This document shows positions 1 through 4,860 of a stretch of DNA of 7,538 bases, piece by piece. Numbering within the stretch: the first letter of the stretch is position 1; each line of letters starts with the position of its first letter. A model generated the notes under the pieces. The model was not told the DNA's origin. It saw only the letters and a list, made by a program, of their open reading frames with translations, and searched no databases. This stretch comes from Phycisphaerae bacterium (GTDB taxonomy: Bacteria > Planctomycetota > Phycisphaerae > JAAYCJ01): positions 1 to 7,538 of the forward strand of contig JAAZAW010000360.1 of the NCBI GenBank assembly GCA_012514125.1, read 5' to 3'. Both the position numbers and the translations under genes were made by a program.

Positions 1-124
1 AAACCGCCCCACCTGGCAACAATAATTATGAAATTGATTTTTATGAATCAAAAGCCCACAATAGGAACTTCATACATTTCGGGCGCGGCGTATGTTTTTA
101 AGAATTTGCATAAATCTTTATACG
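1..124. other. Upstream region of the propeller gene, left window edge
   Basis: AT-rich sequence before the chosen start at 136. The reading frame of the following gene stays open back to an ATG at 28, but the intervening 36 codons have no ribosome binding site in front and do not resemble a signal peptide, so I read this as untranslated leader. I see no convincing -35/-10 pair; the promoter may lie left of the window. Confidence 0.5.
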
Positions 125-130
125 AAAGGA
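125..130 (+). promoter_or_regulatory. Ribosome binding site deciding the start at 136
   Basis: AAAGGA lies five bases upstream of the ATG at 136. It supports this start over the in-frame ATG at 28, which has no comparable motif. Starting here also places a basic N-region and hydrophobic core at the protein N-terminus, as expected for export. Confidence 0.75.
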
Positions 131-135
131 ATATC

Positions 136-1824
136 ATGACGAAATTTAGAAACCCGACGTCTGCAATCAAAGCCCTGTTGCATCGTGAAGACAAGAAAAA
201 ACGACCAATCGCCCGGTTGATCGTGTTGTGGGCTATATTCATTCCATTTGAAACGCTCGCGATCCAGACCTCATACGAAATAGCCTGGATACGGCAGATC
301 GGCACAAGTGGCCAGGATATCAGTAACACCGTAGCAGTGGATACGTTAGGCCATATTTACATCAGCGGAACCACCAACGGCGTCCTTGGCGAAACCAATG
401 CGGGAGGAGACGATGCGTTCATAATCAAATACGACTCATCCGGCAATCATCTCTGGTCCAAACAAATTGGGACCTCCAACGTTGAAAACTGCAACGCTGC
501 AACAACAGGCTCCTCCGGCGACATTTACATCAGCGGCTTTACCACGGGAGACCTCGGCGGCTCGTCGTCCGGAGGCGCTGATGCTTTCCTGGTTAAGTAC
601 GATCCGTCAGGAACACATCTTTGGTCTGAAAAAGTCGATTCCGGTTATTATGACAACAGCTTGGCAGTAGCGGCCGATGCTTTCGGCAATATTTATATTA
701 GCGGCAAAACCGACGGCGACATCGTTTTAAGCGAAGGGGGAACAGATGCTTTTCTGGTCAAGTTTAATGAATCAGGATCGGTGCTTTGGAGGCGGCAGAA
801 AGGAAACATCGGTACAGATGAGAGCAACGCCGTAGCCGTGGATGCCCAAGGCAATGTGTATATCAGCGGCTACACAGACAGATCACTATGCGAACCCACT
901 CATGGAGGATATGATGCGTTTGTTATCAAATACGAGGGATCGGGAATCGAACATTGGTCCAAACAAATCGGCACCAGCGGCGAAGATCGAAGCAACGCGG
1001 TAGCAGTGGATGCGACAGGCAATGTCTATATCAGCGGGTTTACCACAGGCAGTCTGGAAAACTGCGTTAACGCCGGCGGCACCGACGCCTTCCTGATTAA
1101 ATATTCCCCAAACGGCAATTTCGTCTGGGCCAGACAACTCGGCACCAGCGACAACGATACGAGTCATTCCGTCGCAGTGGATTCTTCGGACAACATTTAC
1201 ATTACGGGCACTACTGCCGGAAACCTCAACGACATCGGCGCAGGAGGTGAGGACATTTTCCTCGCCTGTTATGATACGGAGGGGACGTTGCTCTGGTCCC
1301 GGCAGATCGGAACAATCGGTGATGATGTCAGCCGTTCCGTTGCGATAGACGCCTGGGATAATGTGTACATCACAGGCTACACTAACAACAACCTTGGCGG
1401 GACACATGCCGGAGGCGACGATGCCTTCCTGATCAAGTTTCAACCCATGGTCACAAGTCCACCTCTTGCCGGGGATGCGAATCTTGACGGCATCGTGAAT
1501 GTAGGCGATTTGGGTATCCTGGCAGCTCATTATGGTCAATCAAACTGCACCTGGGCACAAGGCGACTTCAACGACGATGGAATAGTAAACGTCGGCGATC
1601 TGGGCATTCTCGCAGCGAATTACGGACAGGAAAAGGCAAATTCACCTTTTGACCTTCGCCCCTGCAAAGCAAGAACCACCATCCAAACGCAACATGAAAA
1701 CACCACACCATGCAAGAACAGTCAAACAACCAACCCTTGGGTTTGCCCCGGCATGGGCCTGTTTTTGATAATGGGCATCTTCCTGAGCGGCCTGCTTTTC
1801 GATGAATTCAGATCGAAAAAATAA
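136..1824 (+). CDS. Exported SBBP beta-propeller protein with dockerin-like module and C-terminal membrane tail
   Basis: A 562-residue protein, predicted to be exported and held at the cell envelope; its ligand is unknown. Residues 1-42 form a long signal peptide: a Lys/Arg-rich start, then a hydrophobic core (LIVLWAIFIPF) and a possible cleavage site after ETLA. Residues 52-435 hold seven tandem repeats of 48-57 residues with the recurring pattern GTSG-D-S-AVAVD-GN-YISG-T-G-L-GG-DAFLIKY-G-W, the SBBP repeat style; seven copies would close one seven-bladed propeller. Residues 446-498 are a dockerin-like pair of calcium loops. A polar Thr/Asn/Cys-containing linker follows, then a hydrophobic tail from Cys537 ending in the basic residues RSKK. 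SBBP proteins are generally extracellular binding or structural proteins; no enzymatic motif is visible. The gene stands alone and converges on the glycosyltransferase gene. Blade 2 lacks the AVAVD segment and blade 6 lacks the DAFLIK consensus. The architecture is secure; the function is not known. Confidence 0.9.
   Translation: MTKFRNPTSAIKALLHREDKKKRPIARLIVLWAIFIPFETLAIQTSYEIAWIRQIGTSGQDISNTVAVDTLGHIYISGTTNGVLGETNAGGDDAFIIKYDSSGNHLWSKQIGTSNVENCNAATTGSSGDIYISGFTTGDLGGSSSGGADAFLVKYDPSGTHLWSEKVDSGYYDNSLAVAADAFGNIYISGKTDGDIVLSEGGTDAFLVKFNESGSVLWRRQKGNIGTDESNAVAVDAQGNVYISGYTDRSLCEPTHGGYDAFVIKYEGSGIEHWSKQIGTSGEDRSNAVAVDATGNVYISGFTTGSLENCVNAGGTDAFLIKYSPNGNFVWARQLGTSDNDTSHSVAVDSSDNIYITGTTAGNLNDIGAGGEDIFLACYDTEGTLLWSRQIGTIGDDVSRSVAIDAWDNVYITGYTNNNLGGTHAGGDDAFLIKFQPMVTSPPLAGDANLDGIVNVGDLGILAAHYGQSNCTWAQGDFNDDGIVNVGDLGILAANYGQEKANSPFDLRPCKARTTIQTQHENTTPCKNSQTTNPWVCPGMGLFLIMGIFLSGLLFDEFRSKK
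289..1440 (+). repeat. Seven tandem SBBP repeats (one complete propeller)
   Basis: Repeat units cut after the conserved Trp: 289-456, 457-624, 625-789, 790-957, 958-1128, 1129-1296 and 1297-1440. Each carries a YISG or YITG strand, a Gly-rich turn and a DAF-like strand. The last unit is short and lacks the closing Trp strand; the strand ending in the Trp at 286-288, just before unit 1, could complete it, the usual way a propeller closes. The units are diverged at the DNA level, so this is an old protein repeat and not a recent DNA amplification. Confidence 0.9.
1471..1629 (+). other. Dockerin-like pair of EF-hand loops (propeller protein)
   Basis: Two 12-residue calcium loops, DANLDGIVNVGD and DFNDDGIVNVGD, have acidic or amide side chains at positions 1, 3, 5, 9 and 12. 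Each is followed by the helix LGILAA[HN]YGQ. The duplicated loop-helix unit is the dockerin type I pattern. It is nearly the same as the module at 5032-5187 in the other surface protein. Calcium binding is inferred from the loop residues; no cohesin partner is in the window. Confidence 0.85.
1744..1821 (+). other. C-terminal Cys/Gly hydrophobic sorting-type tail (propeller protein)
   Basis: The last 26 residues begin CPGMGL, continue as a hydrophobic stretch through SGLLF and end in DEFRSKK. This is the tripartite layout of C-terminal sorting or anchor signals: short motif, membrane helix, basic end. There is no PEP motif and no LPXTG motif. The pattern C-x-G-x-G-L-x4-G-x2-L-x-G-L is shared with identical spacing by the protein at 4861-7056. 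Confidence 0.6.
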
Positions 1825-1846
1825 CCGATTGCCCTCAAATCGACGC

Positions 1847-4246
1847 TTAAATATCCACCAAAGCCGGTATTTCAACACCGACACAATGCTTGTGCGCGAT
1901 CCACCGCGGAATAGTCGCATCAGCCGTCATGCGTTTTTCCGCCGTCTGATCCAGACGGCGCCTCATCTGGTGCATCGCCCCCAAAGCGATTAACCATGAA
2001 AGGGTCGATTCGGCTCCCTCGTTTTCATTCACGCCCGTACAGCGCAAACCATCACGGCAACCGCCGGTGACAAAATCGTAGAGAGGAACGTTTAAATCGT
2101 TACGGCCAAGAAACCACTCATAGCTGCGGCGAGCGTCGTCCGCCCAACGCTGGTCGCCTGTCAAATTATAGGCTTCGATACATGCTTCAACAAGCGACAT
2201 TGCATCGATAGGCTGCTGATCGAAACGAGCTTTGCCCCCCCCGTTACTATACCAGCCTTGATTTCCTATCAGGGAAAGCTGGCCATCTTTTCCCGTTTGT
2301 ATCTTCAGCAGCCAGTCAAGACTTTCCAACCCTACCTCGATCATAGTCTTGTCCGGGATCCATTGACCCGAAAGCAAAAGCGCATGAGGAATCCTGGCGT
2401 TGGAGTAGGAAACCAAATCGTCAGGCCATACCCAGTCGGGCCGGCGGACGTTAAACTTTTCCAACAGCCGACGGGCCAGTTGCTCACGAATACGACGCAC
2501 GTCCGTATCACCGTTGAACCGACGAAGGTAATAGTGAATTCCAACCAGCGCATAACCGATTGCACGAGAATGTTCAAAACTCAACGATGTTCCAACAGCT
2601 TCGAGAAACAATCGGCTCGCGGGAATCATGATGGCCTTTGTGGGGGCTTCCGGAATAATGGCCCCCAACCCCCACAACGCCCGACCATGCGAATCTTCCG
2701 TACCGTTCGTATCGAGCCATTTGAGGTCATAGCTCAAAAAGTTTTTAAATCGACGTGTCTGAAGGTTAAAGGCATCGAGCAAAAAACCCAAATAGGTATG
2801 GATCAGGCCCATGATCGATCGATCTTCATATAACGACCAGTGCATGCCCATAAACGCCAGCGCACGCGCATTATCGTCGGTGCAATATCCAAACTCACGA
2901 TGAGGAATCGTATATTTGGCGTGCTGGAATAATCCCACCCGATCCGTCAACCCGCGAAGATGATTGAGTTTGATCGCCGGCAGGTAAACTCGCTTTTGCT
3001 CGGAATTGTTTCCATTACCGTTTCCGTTCTCATTGCGATTGACATGGAAAGGTATTTCGTAACGATGCCGAAGAGCATGATGCGCAAGATCGATATAACT
3101 CTTCGCCACTTCCGACCAAAGCATGTTCCGCCCGTGCATATACGCCCGTTTCCGAATCGCATGACGTTCCGTTTCATCGTCAAAAAGATTGATGATCGCA
3201 TCGGCCAGCCCCTCGACCGATCCAAAATCCACCAGCCGACCTCTGCCTTCCGAAAGCAGTTCCTCCGCATGCCAATACGGCGTCGATACGACCGCCTTAC
3301 CCGCTCCGATCGCATAAGCCAACGCTCCCGAAGTCGCCTGCTCCTTATGCGGATACGGTGTCACATAGATATCCGCCGCTCCGATATATCGACAAAGTTC
3401 ATCAATTTCTACAAATTTGTCGATAAACTTTACATTTTTCTCAATACCCAATTTCCTTGTCATCTGAATCAAACTCTCACGGTATTTTTCCCCATCGTGT
3501 TTGAGAACATTCGGATGGGTCGCCCCCAAAACCATGTAAACCACATCAGGATATCGACTGACAATCTTTGGCATCGCACGAATCATCATATCCAGACCTT
3601 TGTTCGGACTGATCAAACCGAACGTCAAAATCGTTCTGCGTCCCGCAACATTCAGATCGTCCTTGAAAAAATTAGGATCGACAAACGGAACATCATGAAT
3701 CCCATGCGGAATCAGAGCAATTTTGTTAGCAGGAACATTATACACGTCCTTAAGAATCTGCTCACCCTGGCAACTCATGACAACCAACCGTTCCGCGGAA
3801 TGAGCGATCCGTTCCATCATGTTCTGATAACAACCATCTTTCACAGCCATCACCGTGTGCAGGGTCACGATCACAGGCTTACGAAGAGTCCCCAACAAAC
3901 CATTGAGATAATTCCCCGCCTCACCCCCAAAGATGCCAAACTCATGTTGAATAATCACCACATCCGCACAGGAATAATTCAAGTAGTCTGCCGCCATTCG
4001 ATAATCCGCAGCCACATCCTGACGAATTTCGAGTTTGACCATGGACGGATAATCGTATCCCTGAGGTTGATCGTCCATCGCCACCGCAAAAATATCCCCC
4101 CCGATCTCATTATGCGCTGTCTTCATGGAATTGCACAAATCGGCAGTGAAAGTCGGAATTCCACATCGACGCGGAAGATAATTCCCCACAACAGCTAAAA
4201 TAATGGGATCTCGCGGACATTCACCCTCTTTTTTAATGCTCGTCAT
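1847..4246 (-). CDS. GT4-type glycosyltransferase fused to a glycosidase-like (alpha/alpha)6 domain
   Basis: A 799-residue two-domain protein without signal peptide or membrane segment, so presumably cytoplasmic. Residues 14-395 are a GT-B fold glycosyltransferase of the GT4 type: the N-terminal glycine and proline-rich loop (GNYLPRRCGIPTFT), GGEAGNYL near 107, HGIHDVPF at 181, the start of the C-terminal Rossmann half at FGLISPNKGLD (209-219), and the donor-site region KEQATSGALAYAIGAGKAVV (301-320) followed by STPYWHAEEL. Such enzymes transfer a sugar from a nucleotide donor; donor and acceptor cannot be read here. Residues 403-417 are an Asn/Gly hinge. Residues 420-765 are helical with spaced acidic and aromatic motifs (CTDDNARAL, DSHGRALWGLG, WPDD, FDQQPIDAMSLVEA, NENEGAESTLSW), suggesting an (alpha/alpha)6 barrel as in glycosidases and sugar epimerases. 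The usual second Glu of the EX7E motif is absent. The start ATG (complement of 4244-4246) has purine-rich GGAGAGGGG upstream. It is monocistronic as far as visible and ends 22 bases from the convergent gene. GT4 assignment is firm; the second-domain role is inferred. Confidence 0.88.
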   Translation of the reverse strand: MTSIKKEGECPRDPIILAVVGNYLPRRCGIPTFTADLCNSMKTAHNEIGGDIFAVAMDDQPQGYDYPSMVKLEIRQDVAADYRMAADYLNYSCADVVIIQHEFGIFGGEAGNYLNGLLGTLRKPVIVTLHTVMAVKDGCYQNMMERIAHSAERLVVMSCQGEQILKDVYNVPANKIALIPHGIHDVPFVDPNFFKDDLNVAGRRTILTFGLISPNKGLDMMIRAMPKIVSRYPDVVYMVLGATHPNVLKHDGEKYRESLIQMTRKLGIEKNVKFIDKFVEIDELCRYIGAADIYVTPYPHKEQATSGALAYAIGAGKAVVSTPYWHAEELLSEGRGRLVDFGSVEGLADAIINLFDDETERHAIRKRAYMHGRNMLWSEVAKSYIDLAHHALRHRYEIPFHVNRNENGNGNGNNSEQKRVYLPAIKLNHLRGLTDRVGLFQHAKYTIPHREFGYCTDDNARALAFMGMHWSLYEDRSIMGLIHTYLGFLLDAFNLQTRRFKNFLSYDLKWLDTNGTEDSHGRALWGLGAIIPEAPTKAIMIPASRLFLEAVGTSLSFEHSRAIGYALVGIHYYLRRFNGDTDVRRIREQLARRLLEKFNVRRPDWVWPDDLVSYSNARIPHALLLSGQWIPDKTMIEVGLESLDWLLKIQTGKDGQLSLIGNQGWYSNGGGKARFDQQPIDAMSLVEACIEAYNLTGDQRWADDARRSYEWFLGRNDLNVPLYDFVTGGCRDGLRCTGVNENEGAESTLSWLIALGAMHQMRRRLDQTAEKRMTADATIPRWIAHKHCVGVEIPALVDI

Positions 4247-4255
4247 CGATAGTAT

Positions 4256-4264
4256 CCCCTCTCC
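4256..4264 (-). promoter_or_regulatory. Ribosome binding site of the glycosyltransferase gene
   Basis: On the minus strand GGAGAGGGG ends nine bases before the ATG at 4246. It is the only purine-rich Shine-Dalgarno-like stretch near this start, and the protein begins with a short polar lead before the first beta strand (IILAVVGNY), normal for GT-B enzymes. Confidence 0.6.
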
Positions 4265-4480
4265 ACTTTGATCATTAAAAGTGCCATTTGAATAAGAAAA
4301 ATAATAAATATCCCCCTGCCGTGAATTTGATTTTAAGATCTTTTTCGTATCAAGTCCAGCATTTTGTTTAAATCGCCCCTCATACGGTACTACATCTATT
4401 TCCAGTAATCTTTCAATGAATCTATCTTATTCTCAGTCAATGAATTCAAAACTTTCAGAATAAAAACTCAATTGTCACAC
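4265..4480. other. AT-rich intergenic region between glycosyltransferase and tRNA promoter
   Basis: This stretch holds the divergent control region of the glycosyltransferase gene (leftward) and the approach to the tRNA promoter (rightward). I found no minus-strand promoter with acceptable hexamers and spacing. A 9-base direct repeat, TCAATGAAT, occurs at 4413-4421 and 4437-4445, 24 bases apart start to start; it could be a regulator site but in AT-rich DNA it may be chance. No RNA gene or coding region is evident. Confidence 0.4.
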
Positions 4481-4509
4481 TTGACGAATCGCCCCCAGCC
4501 ATCTATAAT
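4481..4509 (+). promoter_or_regulatory. Sigma-70-type promoter of tRNA-Leu
   Basis: TTGACG at 4481-4486 and a perfect TATAAT at 4504-4509 are separated by exactly 17 bases, and transcription would begin about five bases before the mature tRNA end at 4521. Position, spacing and hexamers all fit a strong housekeeping promoter dedicated to the tRNA. Confidence 0.88.
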
Positions 4510-4520
4510 CTTGCCCATCA

Positions 4521-4604
4521 GCCGAAGTGGCGGAATTGGCAGACGCGCGGGATTCAAAATCCCGTTCTGGCAACAGAGTGTGGGTTCGATTCCCACCTTC
4601 GGCA
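4521..4604 (+). tRNA. tRNA-Leu (anticodon CAA)
   Basis: An 84-base class II tRNA that decodes UUG. The acceptor stem pairs GCCGAAG (4521-4527) with CTTCGGC (4597-4603), with discriminator A at 4604. The D arm pairs GCG (4530-4532) with CGC (4544-4546). The anticodon stem CGGGA/TCCCG (4548-4552, 4560-4564) closes the loop TTCAAAA with anticodon CAA at 4555-4557. The long variable region 4565-4579 forms a 4-bp stem, TCTG/CAGA, over GCAA, as expected for leucine tRNAs. The T arm is GTGGG-TTCGATT-CCCAC (4580-4596). The 3' CCA is not encoded, so it must be added after transcription. All stems pair fully, so the gene is probably functional. Confidence 0.97.
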
Positions 4605-4650
4605 GTGCATTTCCAATCAAACTAATACATTCTGACATTTCTGATGTTTT

Positions 4651-4691
4651 ATACGCTTTTGATTTAGTTGTGCCGTAGCATTACGAATATC
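4651..4691 (+). repeat. 41-base dispersed repeat, left copy
   Basis: Starts ATACGCTTTTGATTTAGT and ends GAATATC. It matches 7498-7538 at 38 of 41 positions in the same orientation, with differences at the 19th, 23rd and 35th bases. Flanks to the left of the two copies do not match. To the right no comparison is possible because the second copy meets the window end, so the unit may be longer than 41 bases. Confidence 0.85.
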
Positions 4692-4694
4692 AAC

Positions 4695-4727
4695 ATTTCG
4701 GTTGCGGAGTACAACCTTACCCGAAAT
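4695..4727. repeat. Imperfect hairpin next to the left repeat copy
   Basis: ATTTCGG (4695-4701) is the exact complement of CCGAAAT (4721-4727), and GGTTG (4700-4704) can alternatively pair with CAACC (4712-4716) over the loop CGGAGTA. The two pairings share two bases, so a branched or bulged form is likely. No T-run follows on either strand, so it is not a standard intrinsic terminator. It begins three bases after the 41-base repeat and may belong to the same element. Confidence 0.5.
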
Positions 4728-4860
4728 CAGACTTTGGGGCGTTAAGATCAGCCGCCGGTCGCCTGATGATCCTAAAACCTGAAGCTGAATTTATCGATCC
4801 TCCAAAATTTCTCAAAAATCCATAAATTAATCAGCAGTAGCGTAGCCCGTGCCCGTTATC

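Larger units (their letters stand above)
4605..4860. other. Intergenic region after tRNA-Leu
   Basis: No gene is convincing here. It contains the left copy of a 41-base repeat (4651-4691) and an imperfect hairpin (4695-4727). A second weak dyad, ATCAG (4747-4751) with CTGAT (4763-4767), lies over an 11-base loop. A short ACAT/ATGT hairpin followed by TTTT (about 4635-4650) could end the tRNA transcript but is only 4 bp. One plus-strand frame is open from 4679 to the stop at 4823-4825, immediately after a TAG at 4676-4678; it has no start codon context and may be a decayed fragment or chance. Confidence 0.5.

Noticed and set aside
28..135. Longer N-terminus for the propeller protein from the ATG at 28
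   Set aside because: No ribosome binding site, and it would bury the signal peptide more than 60 residues from the N-terminus.
289..1440. CRISPR-like or tandem DNA repeat array
   Set aside because: Periodicity of about 165 bases is explained by protein-level SBBP repeats whose DNA is diverged.
886..1539. Minus-strand open frame of about 217 codons
   Set aside because: Antisense to the propeller repeats; its internal repetition merely mirrors the SBBP repeats.
2258..2833. Plus-strand open frame of about 191 codons
   Set aside because: Antisense to the helical domain of the glycosyltransferase protein, no ribosome binding site or recognisable protein features.
2960..4198. Plus-strand open frame of about 412 codons
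   Set aside because: It lies entirely antisense to the well-supported glycosyltransferase domain and its translation is rich in Arg/His/Ile without any domain pattern. Long antisense frames are common opposite genes of this composition.
4413..4445. Direct repeat TCAATGAAT twice, 24 bases apart
   Set aside because: Nine bases in AT-rich DNA can recur by chance and there is no adjacent promoter to support an operator.
4635..4650. Possible intrinsic terminator of tRNA-Leu (ACAT-TTCTG-ATGT then TTTT)
   Set aside because: A 4-bp AT-rich stem is too weak to call as a terminator feature.
4472..4678. Plus-strand open frame of 68 codons
   Set aside because: It runs through the tRNA promoter and the whole tRNA-Leu gene, so it cannot be a real coding region.
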